The notes beneath the pieces are model-generated. The model was not told the DNA's origin. It searched no databases and was given only the letters and a program-made list of their open reading frames with translations. From Plectrocnemia conspersa (taxonomy: Eukaryota > Arthropoda > Insecta > Trichoptera > Polycentropodidae), in contig VTFK01000285.1 of assembly GCA_009617715.1 (NCBI GenBank), positions 1 to 64,000 on the forward strand: 64,000 nt of DNA, given 5' to 3'. This document shows, piece by piece, positions 1 through 12,468 of this stretch. Position 1 is the stretch's first letter. Every line of letters starts with the position of its first letter. Position numbers and translations under genes: made by a program.

Positions 1-415
1 CAGTATATATTTTATTGGTTAATTTCATATTTTGTTTTTATTAGCACTAAAATGTATTTATGTAATACATTAAACATACAACTGACATATTAATATTGTT
101 ATGAAAAAGAGCGATGCATTTTTTCCTTTCATCATATTAGGTAGTTTATGGTTTTTGTGCCAAGTGGTGTGTGACTTTAATAGTCAATGAGAGGCTTTGT
201 GAATCTGTCTTGTATAAATTTTATTGCACAATTAGTTATGTATAGTCGATGTTGACGCCTCTCGAAATCGTTGAAAAAATCATAAATGTTTTGTAAATTG
301 CAAGGATGATGTTTGATAGCATCAATATAACAGCTTATATAAATTGTATTGTGAACCTGGCATTATTAGGACATCTTTTTTACATGTATGATTTTAAGTA
401 TGCAAAGCGGCTTAC

Positions 416-566
416 CTTGAATAAGCTTGAGGGTAATTGGAACGCAGACAAATTTCGATTGTATTGGTTGGACATAGTATAAAAATACCTTTAAATTCTC
501 AGCATCAGCAACTGGCGCTGCGTAACCCAGAACAAAGAGATAAGGAATAATCTTGTCTGTAGGCAT
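416..566 (-). CDS. Possible exon of an unidentified gene
   Basis: An open frame on the minus strand starts with MPTDKIIPYLF, continues with a hydrophobic stretch (FLYYVQPIQSKFVCVPITL) and ends at a good splice donor (CAAG followed by GTAAGC, boundary at 416). The composition resembles real protein and the donor is canonical. I do not recognise the family, and no partner exon is visible at lower coordinates. It may be an exon of a gene whose remainder lies outside the window, or chance. Confidence 0.22.
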
Positions 567-820
567 CGACTATCATAGTGAAGAGTAATATGAACAATAA
601 TAAGTTCTAAATGTTGAAATGAAATGTAATGGTTTACATAAAATTAAAATAAACAATAATAATAATTATACAAAAGAAGATGGCAAAGTGAATATTCCTG
701 AATGTTCTTTTTTAAAACTTATATTAAATGAAGAAGAATTTTCAAATTATGACAATGAAGATCAAATACCGCCAAAAAATATTTCAGTTGTATATTTATT
801 TATCGTAGTTAATTACATGA

Positions 821-1012
821 GCCCATCAAAAACAAGTACCTTTTGTACCGTTTCAAATAGAATTGTTTAATGGGTTGTTGGTGTGAGAGTTTCAAGCGCA
901 TAAACGAGAAAAAATTTGGACCGCACATAAATTCGGTTTATTGCAAGAACAAAAGTTAAAATTGAGGACATGGTCATCAAAATTATTAGAAAAGGCATTA
1001 CGGCCATAGTTC
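821..1012 (+). pseudogene. Degraded coding-like frame, unidentified
   Basis: In the frame that reads PFVPFQIELFNGLLV, one TGA stop is followed by EFQAHKREKIWTAHKFGLL and then a Lys/Leu-rich helix-like stretch ending in KALRP and TAG. The amino-acid composition on both sides of the stop looks coding. No splice sites were found that would remove the stop cleanly. I do not recognise the family. It could be a short gene fragment or transposon remnant. Confidence 0.2.
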
Positions 1013-1229
1013 TTATTTGTGTATGTATACAAGTTAAATTGCTATGTTTCTGTGACATTAAAGATTCATGACATAAAATCTTTTACTTAAATAAATGTAT
1101 TAATATACACGGGTCAAAAAGACCCCGATTTGTAATCATAATGTTACATTGAATTATTATTTAATCACTGCTATTATTAACGTGACTGTCGCCGATCATT
1201 ACAGACATACATATATATTTTAGGAAAAA

Positions 1230-3242
1230 ATGGAGTTCGTTGGTTTAATGCCTCCTGTTTTTACACCGTTCAAAGATGATTATTCAATAAATTTGAGCGT
1301 TATACCAAAATATGTTAACTATTTACAAGAACAAAATATCAAAGGCATTTTAGGTATGTATTACAAAATATTTATCAAACTCAAATAGCACTTCATATTT
1401 AATAAATCATATTACTCCATATTTAATATAGTTAACGGTACAAGTGGAGAAGGAATGTCAATGAGTGTTAAAGAAAGAAAATTGGTCGCAGAGACTTGGA
1501 TTAAAGAAGCACATCGATGCAAAATGCACGTGATGATTCAAGTCGGAGGTGCTCCACTTCCGGACGTAATATCATTGGTATTCCAGATTGTTTTATTGAG
1601 ACAAGAATCAATATCAAATATGTCAATTTTTAACTTTTTTTTAAATGACATTTGTGTAGGCTAAACACGCTGAAGAAATAAAGGCAGACTCTATCCTGAC
1701 GTTGCCGGATCTGTTCAATAAACCAACTTACGTTGAAGAGTTGATTACTTATTTGGGATTAATCAGCAATGCTGCTCCGAATACACCATTGTTGTATTAC
1801 CACAATCCTGGATTCACCAATGTCGACTGTATTTACATTTCATTTTAATATTTAAACACCAAAAATTTTAAAATTATATATGCAATCATTTCACATATTT
1901 AAAAAAAAAATATTACAACCGAAACCTGATATCATTATGTATTGTAGTGAATATGCCTTTGCTCGTAAGCGAGGCCAAAAAAAGCATCAAGACATTCAAA
2001 GGTCTAAAATTCACTTCTACTGATCTAAAAGTAGGAGATGAGGTACTTGAAAAATGTGGAAGTGACTGTACAGTGTTTCTCGGCGCCGATCAGGTTATAC
2101 AACTTTACATGATTTAAATTTAATAGTAAAGATTTATTATTTACGTTGATTGATTTTAGGTATTGGTAGCTGCTTTTACTCTTGGCTTTGATTCGAGTAT
2201 CGGAACTACATTCAACATGATGTCAAACATCAGTTTTGAGATTTTGAAAATTTTCGAATCCGCATTTAACACTGATTTGACAAAAGCTCGTTTTCTGCAA
2301 AGGCAACTTAACGATGCCATCAACATAATTACATCATTCGGTAGTATTTTACATTTGATATTTATTGTGACAAAAAAAGGCAAACATAAAACTGTTTAAG
2401 TTAAGTCCTATTAACGTGTATTTTAGTCATGTTACTATTGTAATGGGCAAGGCAACTTCTGAAAAAATAACTAAACATCTTGTGAACTGATCTAGAAAAG
2501 TAAAATATATAATGAAAGGGTATTTAAAGCTAGACATTACAAGGCATTTTCAATAATAAAAAACACTTTACCATATAGTTTTACATATTCTTGTTATAAA
2601 TAATATATTCGGCTCCCGTAGAAGATACTGTTGACATGTTCTTCACTTGCTAGTTTTGTGATTAGTTGTTCGTCGGGAAGGATATACAGGTACCTGTAAG
2701 AACACAGGATGTATCGGTTTGGTGTTTTTGTGGTATGGTTGTCAAGATTGTCATCTTATCGCTTATTTCACTTTATTTTAAAAACAAAAAATGTCTTCCA
2801 CGTACACCAATAGTTTCGTCCTAATGGCTTTTGAATTTAGAGTCTGACCATTATCACAAAGAAATGTAGAATAAATCATTCGAAAACTGATTTTCAAACA
2901 CTACCGAAGTTAGATGATAACAGATTTTGTAAGTTTTATTTATTATAAACCTTGCCATGATCTACAAGTTTTTTTTCACAAAATTATTAGTATTATTTAG
3001 CTCGATTCTCAGCAATCACGTTAATATAACAGTTTGAGCGACAACAAAAATTCTGTTTATTTCTAGTTATTTGACTATAACTAACAAATGTTACAGGTAA
3101 ATGGGTGCCCACTATGAAAGCAGCAATGGAAATTTTGACAGGCATTCAAGTCGGACCTACCAGAGCACCAACAGCATATTTGACGGAAAATCAACGACAT
3201 GAAATGAAGCAAAAACTTCAAAAACTATTTATCTCCAAATAA
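1230..3242 (+). CDS. NPL: N-acetylneuraminate lyase (sialic acid aldolase)
   Basis: Six exons: 1230-1353, 1432-1577, 1660-1828, 1948-2093, 2160-2340, 3097-3242. All junctions are GT/AG and keep frame, giving 303 residues, close to the family length of about 300-320. The enzyme cleaves N-acetylneuraminate to N-acetylmannosamine and pyruvate in the cytosol through a Schiff base. Visible motifs: MPPVFTPF at the start of the DHDPS-type TIM barrel, the pyruvate-binding loop GTSGEG, the catalytic-Tyr strand LLYYHNPG, and the Schiff-base lysine in GLKFTSTDL. The gene looks intact. The start ATG lies six bases after a TTTTAG acceptor, so a 5' noncoding exon is likely. The last intron is about 750 bp; the others are short. 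Confidence 0.93.
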
Positions 3243-5092
3243 AACAATAATGTGCACATTATAAAACAGTATATTTTAATATTAAATACTTTACACATGT
3301 TTTATTTGTCACGCTGTGACACAAGTCTCAACTCGCAAGAATGTAATAGAATTCAAACAAACCAACATAGATTTTCATATACAACGTATATTTATTTAAT
3401 ATGTCAATGTACAATCACTGGTATATATATAAAATTGAAAATGGTATGAGTCCAAATAAATTTAAGACCTTTAAAATAAACACAAATCACCAAAGTTACG
3501 ATGTGAATTTGTTGGAAAAATATATAACAAAAATTAAAGCTATTCACAACATACAACTGAACAACAAAAAATAATAAAATATGGATTTTTCAAATAGATT
3601 TTAAAAATGCACAACATAACCTAAGGTCCAACATAAAAAGATAAACAATATTTTAAAGAATTGTCGCCATTTTTCGTTACATATGTATATAATTTAAGCA
3701 ACGGAAATTTTAAAAATATGCACATGTAGAATAAATGAAATGTTTTACATTATATCAGTGCCGTACGATTTATCTACGATTGTTTCAGTCAAAACTTCTT
3801 TTATAGACATTTCCCAAGTATAATCGTTAGTGATTATTAACTATAGGTTCACCTTTGCATCACATCTTTCACAACTGATATGTCATACGAAGAGAACAAC
3901 AAATAGCAAAAGTAAATAATATCTTAAAGTTTATCAATATTAAAAAGTAAGTAAAAAATTATTGCAAAATAATCATAACTTGGATATACACTAGAAAATT
4001 ACACCTTCAATGTTATAGTTAACATTTAAATTAAAATCTATGCGTATTTTTTTAATATAAATGCACCATTCATTGTATAATTTAAACTATATAGAAGTAC
4101 CACTGTAAATTTGACAAATAGATATTTTCTTGTTTAATACACCAGTGACCCGTTTAAGATTAAGTTCACGCGTTCACTGTACAAGATTGAAAAATTGAGG
4201 GGCCTGAAAGCAAAGTACATATCATTTAATAATGCAATATTCTATACCGCACTTTATTAACGAAGAGATCTCATCTTCAAAGAATATGAAAAAATTTAGG
4301 TATAGCTGCCTGCATAAATGAAAATTTGTCGCTAAACTTTATACAAACGGTTCAATTTGTACAATGTGTTATCGCAATACAGACACACTATATTAATGTA
4401 AATATTTTTGACCTCAATCACATGGAGATTTCGCTGAACGTGTACCAAATATTATATTTATAAAACAACTGTCATAGTCGTTGCGTGTTTACCATGGCAC
4501 TACTACTGTCTATATTATTTATTAAGTATATAATATATAAAATGCTACTAGACAAACGTCGCTACTTTTCAGATATAAATATTGTCAATTACATGTCCGT
4601 CGCTTTCAAACGTTTATGTATATATTAAGTACCCCACTTTAAGCACCGTAAAAATGAATTGTCAAATACAAAAATACGTCATCGTTTTTTTATTAACGAA
4701 TGGCGCTCAAGTCTTTGTGTAATGTATTATATTATTGGTATGTAGATAATTGAATGAATAAATGTGTAAATCGACATTAAAAACTATCAATATATATCGA
4801 AAATCATAATACTGGTACATACAACTGGTATGAATGGATTGCAGTGTCTCGTCATATACTAACAGTAATCGCAAGTATTCGTTGCATATATATTTATATA
4901 ATAAGATGACAGTTGAAATAATCACAGTTTCTCATTTATGCATATGTTTTAATGAATTTATTGGCTTGTAATGAACGCATTCATTGCACCAATAGAAAGG
5001 TTGTTAAAAAAATTATTAAGTCGATGCATGGCAGCGGCGCAACGACGCAAAGACGATCTATGTGATGGGATCTTGTTTTTGTGTAGTCGAGG
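3243..5092. other. Intergenic, no gene seen
   Basis: AT-rich sequence between the lyase stop codon and the Rab8 stop codon on the other strand. It must hold both 3' untranslated regions, since the genes converge. No coding frame, RNA gene or structured repeat could be supported. Confidence 0.6.
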
Positions 5093-8000
5093 TCAAAGTA
5101 TTGAACATTTGTATATCCAGGAGGTGGAACGACGCGAAGGCTCCGCTCTGAGTTGTTGTGTTTGTCCAGCGTTATTTTTGACACCCGAAGGATTACTCGC
5201 GTCCTAGAAAAAATTTCAATTTAGTTCATGTTTATTTTTAACGAAGGCTCTTCAAAGGCAAAGATGTCATGTCAAACTAGAGCGTAAAATTTCACCACTT
5301 ATGAAAAAAAAAACAACCATATTCCAAGCGCTTTATGTGAATAATAAATATATGAACTGATTTTAGACAGTTCTGATATTATTTGGCGATCACATATGCA
5401 ATGCCGAACAAAGATAGACTAAAATTAGAGGTATGGCGAGATAAGGTATGACTCATAAAATTTTTCGAAATTTGGGTTCTATGGATCCCCATGGGGCCTC
5501 TGAGCTACATCTATAAAGCTAGACCCCCATATACACCAGAAACCTGTGCCACTACATCATTCAGAGGATTGATGATGCTTAAAAATTTATTATTTTTTAA
5601 ATCAGTAAAGTATCAAGCAGAACTAATTAAATTAGCTGCCATTTAAAAAAGCTAACTTATATAGCCGGGATATTCACTATTTTTCAAAAGTTTTATTGAA
5701 ATCTTCATCTCATGATATATTATAACTATTTTATTACAAATAATCTTTAAAATGGAGGTTGGTTTTAGATCAAAGTAAGAGAAGAGAGTGCTTTAATATT
5801 TTGAAAAATTGCACCACAATGGGAAATACTTACTACAAATATCTCAAAATAGTTCAAAAACCACCAATTTTACAGTGATTTTTAATTTCTATTTATTCTA
5901 TTTCTTTATATGTTTATCTTTAAACACATCAAATTAAGTATTTCTGTAAATTTGTGTTTTGTAATGATTGTTTTCTTTTTAAATATGGTCGTTAAGAATT
6001 ATTAAATCTCAAAATGCCGCTTATTTGACATGGCTACCGTATTATCAACACTCAAAATATCATGCATATTTTAAATAGTATATAATAAATATTTATTAGT
6101 AAAATACGTTTCGTTCAGGGGCAGGCGGTGAGATTCTCGCGTATTAAGTAACGAGAGTGAATGAGAGATAAAGGCATGCTCTTATTGCTCACTCACTCTC
6201 GTCACTTAACACGCGAGCTATCAAGAGGGAAAGAATCTCGCCGCCCGCGCCTGGTTTTGGCCTACTTAATATGAATTCTAAAAATATTTTTAACAAAAAG
6301 AAAAACAACACTTTTAAGTAAAAGAATAGCATTATTTATATTAAATACACAGAATTCGTGAAAAAATTATAATAACGATTATAGTGAAATAGTCTAGCAA
6401 AAATTAGTAATTGAAATAAAATAAACCATTTCACACTAATAACACTGAATAAAAATATTAATATCTGTAACTTCTAAATTATTTCTTAGGTAAATTAAAT
6501 ATTAAAATACTACTTATTTTGGTAATTGTATTGTTATAATTACACAAACATAAAAATTTTCTATGTCTACGATTATTTAGAATAAGCATTGCCCGATTAT
6601 TATATTTTCCGATAAGCTTCATAGCTACAACATTCATCGTATAATTTTTTAAATTAGGCGCCATTGATTCGCATCTATGAGCAATACAAAAATGGATCAA
6701 GTCATTTTCAATTTATTTTAATATTATATTAGATGTTTAAAGCTTCCTTAATGCAGCTAATTAGAGATTTATTTACAAAAATCTAATATGTTATAAATTT
6801 ATTATTTTAATTTTACTACAACAATTTACGAATATCATATATACAATTATATATGTGATAATAATAAAAAAAACTACTTCATGAATTTACTTTTGTAATA
6901 TTTTTCATTATATTAGTTTTTTGTGAAGATTATTAAGTACATATTTGAAAAACATGCATAAAATAAATAATAAGCAATAGAATTTACCTTCTGTTTACCG
7001 GTAGAAAGTCCAGCAAAATAAAAACAAATACATTAGTTAATAATAAAATATGGCATATTAGTATTATACATAAAAAGTGATATACAATTCTACACATAAG
7101 AGGAAAATGTAAAACAAAAATCCTGTACCAAAACCATTTTCCTTATTTAATTGCAGTTACAATTAAATCAAAACCACAATGATAACAAATTTACTTAAAA
7201 TAAAGCCTTGTATAAAAGATTATTATTAAAAACCTACACCACAAATATTTTATATTATAAGATTAAAAAAAAAACAATATCTTACCAATTTCTTTTCCAC
7301 TTTAGTTTTGATGTCTCTCGCCAATGTGAAAAATGCTTGTTCTACATTAGAGGCTAACTTGGCAGAAGTTTCGATAAACTTAATTCCGTATTCTAATGCC
7401 AACTGTTCGCCGCGTTCTTTAGATACCTAAAAATGATATTACACAAGTGTTAACATCGTTCGAAATTATTTTAAGTAATTTATTGTAAGCTCACTTGACG
7501 TTTATCGTTTAAGTCGTTCTTATTTCCGAGTAACATTTTTTCTACATCGGCACTGGCATTTTCCTCTATGTTGCGAATCCAATTTTTAATATTTTCAAAA
7601 GTTTTATCACTAGTTACATCATAGACGAGCATTATGCCCATGGCGCCACGGTAATAAGCCGTCGTGATTGTGCGGAAGCGCTCTTGTCCGGCCGTATCCC
7701 TGAAAATGATAAGAAAAATAGTGATAATACACACAGCACAGCAAGTGTATTTTTTAAAATCATTAGTACGTGATAGACATAAAATGTCAGATTTGTTATA
7801 TAAAAGTAATATTATTTAACTCTTCGAATTTTGAATAAGGAAATTATCAACATGATTTTTTTCGTGTATTTTAGAGACTGACCAAAATTGCATTTTATAT
7901 TTTCTTAGTATGTTACGAATGACATACATTTTGCACAATTCCTTCCTGAATATTTTGTTTGACTATTTTAAACTAAATTTCAATTTCATCAGAATTTAAA

Positions 8001-11000
8001 TAGTGGATACAAAATAATTGATGAAAAAAGATGGGTTATTTTATTAAAGATAAATTTGGAAGCATGTAATTTATTTTTAACATTGCGATTTTAAATGTGT
8101 TCTATCAGCGAAATGATTAGAAAAAAACATGCATCACCAGCAGATATATCTTCATATCTAGCGTTGCTTCATTGTACTGTTAGTTTTACTCAATCAAACC
8201 ATTTTATTTAGAAAAACGTTTAAAAATAAAATAATATTTAACCACGTTTCTATATCTTGAGTTACGGTATGGTTTGGTAAATATAAATATGCTGTATACA
8301 AAATACCAGCATTGACTCAATGGAAATACCAGTAATTCAGTTTGATTTATCTTTTTATATACTACGAACAATTTATTGTTACCAAACGGTTCCTAGCTAT
8401 CCGCAATTGTGGTATTTTTGAACGGCTTTTGTTTTTAAATACAATCCAAAAAGGGATAATGCATAACTTTACCAGCACGCTAAACATAAAAAAGTAAATG
8501 CAGCACAAAGGTTTAGAAATATATGTATGACGATGTTTTTTGTATACAAAATAAATAGCGGGATGTTGAAATGCTATCTGTAGATCAAATGATATCTAAC
8601 ATTACATACTAGCTAATGGCAGTTCCCCTTCAAGATATTAGTTCCTAAGTGTACGCGCAAAGAGATCTGTGCAGTTTCTGAGAGATCTATGACAACAATG
8701 GCTTTCTACGAAGTACCGTACATCTAAATGTTTCTTTATGTTTGATGAGAAAACACGTTAACAAATAGAAAGCAAGTGCAAGGTTCTCGAAACGAAAACC
8801 TTGAAGATAAGGGTCATGTCTTCTTCAATCGATAACTAGTAACCAAAGGCACTAGTTGAATCAATGCGCACAATTTGAACTTGCATAAAATTAGGCATTA
8901 GTAATCCAACAGCTTAAAACAGCTACGATAATAAAAAAAACATTTGACGTTGACTTGTCCCATTTAATGCCAGATGATTTTGCTTTATATATGTGAAAAC
9001 TGCCAAACGTTTTTAATAGAAAAAATCTTCTTTTACTATTTAAAAAAATGCATATATATATATTTTTTTTTTAATTAAAAAAAATCCAAATACTCTATTA
9101 TGTGTATAATAATAAAAGGGGGTAATATTCATATTTTACAAAAATAGAACGGCACTTTTTCCCCACTCCGTTCATAATTAAATGTCAAAATTGCAAGAAA
9201 TTGGCTGCAGTCATGTTGAAGAAGAATATAAAAAAATAAACAAAGAACGTTAGGAGCAATGGACTTCATTCTGTGAAGAATTAGAAATATTTAAATGGGC
9301 GATTTTAACCGAAATATCTACATGGTAAAAAATTCAAAATGTAATGGATGTATTGATTGAAAATGGATTTATTAATAGTAATTAATATACAACAGTATTT
9401 GATGAGTATTCATTTATATCTAACTACATTACACTGAAAAAAGTAACAGAATGAAACACTGGGAATGTTTCAACTGAAAGTCGTTGTTCAAACACTTTCG
9501 TATAATTATTGAATATATTTAGTCTACTCAAAATTTGTTTTTCAGAATAATGTAAGACCACATAAATTATTTATTTGCACGTGTTCGTTCCTGTTCTTTT
9601 CATTAATAAATAAAAACTATGAAGATATATGTATTTTGTTGAATACAAATACTATTACATAAAAATTAGTAATGTCCCGTTTTGAGGAAAAAAATAATTT
9701 ATGCGTTATTTTTAATATACATATAACTTAAAAATGAGATGTTCCTGTTTTTAAGAAATATAAATAGTCATGCTAAGTATACACCTCATAACAATCTACA
9801 ATCTATTATTAGTTGATGAAAGAAAAACTAATAGCTATTTTATCACTTCACAAAGAAACAAAATTTTTTTTTGAATTTGCCTAAATTTTACAAAACATTT
9901 TATATCTGAAATTGTTTATTTCAATAATATAAATAGTTTTATAAACATACTAATTATATATGTTACTGGTTTATAATCATTTGGATGTTTCCAATTTGTT
10001 ACTAGCTACAATTTGATAAGAAAAATAAGAATATATAATAAAACATTGGTGGTTATTACTACTGGCGAAGTAATGAATATAATTTGTAAAAATGCGAGAC
10101 ATCTGCTTTGGGTAATATATCTAAATGATGACTAAAATGTGTAAATTAGTGAAAGATATACATCTCTTCGGTACTTGCTATTGTTTTACTTCATCTGGCA
10201 TCCCATTTAAAAAAAATGGCCAGTGGCTACATGTTTTGTCACACATAAAAAAGAAATGTAGGGAACGTCATAAAATACATTAGACATGCCTAATATAGAA
10301 CAAATGTATCCCTTTCATTTTGAAGAAGCTCACATATGACAAAAAAAATCGAATAAGTATAAATTTGTTTTAAAAGTGCAGGGCCGAAAAATCGGTCCAT
10401 TGCAGTTTTGTATAAGTAGAGTGGGCCAGTTTTTCGGCTCTGACATTAAAATGATTAAACAGCAGAAACAATCCATCTGGCAATCTTTTTGTTGCGATAA
10501 CAGAAATGGTTCATCAATAATGAAATAATATATAATATTGATTATTTTGTATTCTATAAAACAAACGCGCTAACGCAAGTTTTGCATAGCTTCATCTAAA
10601 GAGAGAGATTAAAATATGTGATGGGACTTATTTTAATTTATAAATTCAATTATTAACTGAGAAAAATGTATTCGAATTTGAAGGTTAAAAACAGTTAGTT
10701 GCCAAGTGATTATTTGTTTTGTATACATACCATATTTGTAGTTTGATTTTCTTTCCGTCTAAATCGATCGTCCTTATTTTAAAATCGATACCTGAATCGA
10801 AAAAGGCACGAATTATCATCATATATGTATTAGGGAAACATCAAAGGGAATATGTGAAAAACGACACCGTTGCCATGGAAGCAAACGCTTCGTCGCACAG
10901 CACAAAAGCCAACTTTAATTTGCGACCAAGACGATTAATTGGTGAGGTAATCGTGACGAATTAAGGATAATTAAGAAAAAGTCTGGGCGGGGTGTCACCG

Positions 11001-11122
11001 ATAGTGGAGATGAAGGTGGTGTTGAAGGCGTCCTCGGAGAAGCGGAAGAGCAGGCAGGTCTTGCCCACGCCCGAGTCGCCGATCAGCAACAGCTTGAACA
11101 GGTAATCGTAAGTCTTCGCCAT
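5093..11122 (-). CDS. Rab8: Ras-related small GTPase Rab8
   Basis: Five minus-strand exons: 10999-11122, 10731-10791, 7495-7699, 7286-7426, 5093-5203. All phases agree, giving 213 residues (Drosophila Rab8 is 207). Rab8 directs post-Golgi vesicles to the plasma membrane. Motifs: N-terminus [18 protein letters not shown] with P-loop GDSGVGKT, switch I around FISTIGIDF, switch [11 protein letters not shown], guanine-specificity loop GNKNDL, ETSAK, and C-terminus KCSIL, a CaaX-type geranylgeranylation signal. The start is the conserved MAKTYDY; an in-frame ATG at 11203 would add residues that Rab8 lacks. Introns are long (about 2.1 and 3.0 kb); the 2.1 kb one carries a hAT-type MITE. The hypervariable tail is encoded alone in the distant last exon. 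The first exon is GC-richer than its surroundings. Confidence 0.95.
6116..6253. repeat. hAT-type MITE, GGCGGTGAG family, copy 1
   Basis: A 138-bp imperfect palindrome begins CAGGGGCAGGCGGTGAGATT and ends with the near-inverse, finishing CCGCCCGCGCCTG. The arms run through shared CTCGCG, TTAAGT and ACGAGAGTGA blocks to a GCATGC centre. The copy at 51527-51641 has the same termini and a perfect 8-bp target duplication, which assigns the family to the hAT type. Flanks here (gtttcgtt and gttttggc) are only a degraded match. It lies inside the last Rab8 intron. Confidence 0.8.
9182..9385 (+). pseudogene. Degraded open frame with two stops, unidentified
   Basis: From ATG 9182 to TAA 9385 a single frame of 68 codons reads like protein ([18 protein letters not shown], then [18 protein letters not shown], then [15 protein letters not shown]) but is broken by in-frame TAG and TAA codons. 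It sits in the large Rab8 intron on the opposite strand. The family is not recognised. A processed pseudogene fragment or transposon piece would both fit. Confidence 0.25.
10379..10442. repeat. Short inverted repeat in Rab8 intron
   Basis: CAGGGCCGAAAAATCGG faces GCCAGTTTTTCGGCTCTG across a short centre. The CAG ends resemble a very small hAT-type MITE, but the flanks (taaaagtg and acattaaa) are not a target duplication, so the class is open. Confidence 0.45.
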
Positions 11123-11784
11123 CGCCAAAAAACTCGCTACTTCGCGACTTGTACCGGACGGAGCGGCGACAGACGTAGCCCCAGTGCTGCCAACGCAGCG
11201 CACTTATCGTAGATATGGCCGCGATTATACACATTATTATCCAATTAAATTATTATTCAATTAATAAAAATCAAAACTATATTTTTTCTTATTCAAAGAC
11301 AAATTAAATACTACATTCTTAATTTAAAAAAAAGTTGCATAAGAAAATTCGACGTTGCATCTGGGCAGAGCCGGTTATTAAGAGGCTGGTCACTCATATG
11401 CAAACAAAGATTAGCTACCTTTTCCCTCATTGTATATATAAAAGCCTAGAAAGATATTGTGTCGCAAAATGAAATAATAAATAAAATAAAATAAAATTTA
11501 TTTATTAATATTTACCATTTAGTGGGTTAAATTATATGTTGTGCAACAGTTGAGAAGTCAAGCTGCAGGCGTCTTCAAAGTTAGTCGTTCTGGATTTTAA
11601 ACGTCGAGCTGGACTAGTGGATGATAAGAGAAAAACGGCGATTTCTGCTATCCTCGATCTTCGAAGTGTCGAAGGAGAAATCCTCAGACGTAGGCTTACC
11701 ATACGTCCTGGTTTCATACCATCGGTTCTGGTTTTATTGGGATTGATCGTGTTTTATACCGTCGGTTTCGGTTTTACAAAATTT

Positions 11785-11945
11785 TCGAGATGACGTTTTT
11801 TTACCTTTCACTAGCATCCGGTCATCCAACCTAACAAATCTCAGCATCCCTAAATGAACAAAAAAAATTGTGACTTTTTTACTTCTCATTAGCATCCTGT
11901 ATTTCAACCTTGCACATCTCATCATCTCAAAATGTAAAATTTACT
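11785..11945. repeat. Degenerate tandem repeat of about 80 bp, two units
   Basis: Two successive stretches share the order: GTGAC/GATGAC, a T run, TTTCAC or TCTCAT, TAGCATCC, a CAACCT block, ATCTCA and CATC. Units are diverged. The origin is unknown; they could be part of an old mobile element together with the 11530-11780 sequence. Confidence 0.4.
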
Positions 11946-12113
11946 GAAATGACATTTTTTAGCTGTCCCGGCTTAGAGTTTTATTAATAAAGTGCGTCTA
12001 CTCAGACGAACTGTCTGAGATGAAGGCCTTTGACGAACCGTCTGAGTGGAAGTGATTTCTAGTTGCCAGGGTCCCAGTTAAACCCAGCTAATTGCGGGGG
12101 GAGGTAAATACAT

Positions 12114-12300
12114 TGTAGGGGCATATTTATATTTACATATATATATTTATTTTATTATGTCGAAAACTTGGCAGCACTTTGGTAACATTTAACGTGGACT
12201 TCGACGGATAGACAACGGCCGGTTTTGCCTTGTTTAGCGAACATTCATTGTAATAACATGTAAATCATATACTTCACTTGTTTTTAGTTGCCACACGGCA
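12114..12300 (+). repeat. LTR-like repeat, copy 1 (diverged)
   Basis: Begins TGTAGGGG and ends TTGCCACACGGCA, and inside carries GAAAACTTGGCAGCACTT followed by GGTAACA. The same order appears at 19590-19813 and, inverted, at 21118-21326. TG...CA ends and a length near 200 bp suggest a solo LTR, but no coding region or target duplication is seen with it. Confidence 0.5.
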
Positions 12301-12468
12301 CTATTCGTACAACAGAACATTAACAGTAAGATTTTAGCATGAATCACATTTTAATATATGTAATACGTGGTCCTTGTACACGCTACATACTTTTAATTCG
12401 ACTGAATTATTTAGTTTGGGGTTATACTGAACCTTTTTTTATTAAAATAATTGCTACCTAAGGCTTAA

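Larger units (their letters stand above)
1..1229. other. Upstream flank, no confident gene
   Basis: AT-rich sequence before the lyase gene. It contains one exon-like minus-strand frame (416-566) and one degraded plus-strand frame (821-1012), listed separately. A TTTTAG acceptor ending at 1223, just before the lyase start codon, suggests that an untranslated first exon of that gene lies somewhere in this stretch, but I cannot place it. Confidence 0.5.

Noticed and set aside
4971..5207. Plus-strand 78-codon and minus-strand 67-codon frames
   Set aside because: They overlap the last Rab8 exon in wrong frames; the correct frame gives the KCSIL tail.
6986..7012. Possible small extra Rab8 exon with GTAAAT donor
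   Set aside because: No AG acceptor precedes it, and exon 4 joins the 5093-5203 exon perfectly in phase to give the expected Rab8 tail.
10379..10442. Inverted repeat considered as a full hAT MITE
   Set aside because: Flanks do not show an 8-bp duplication; kept only as an inverted repeat.
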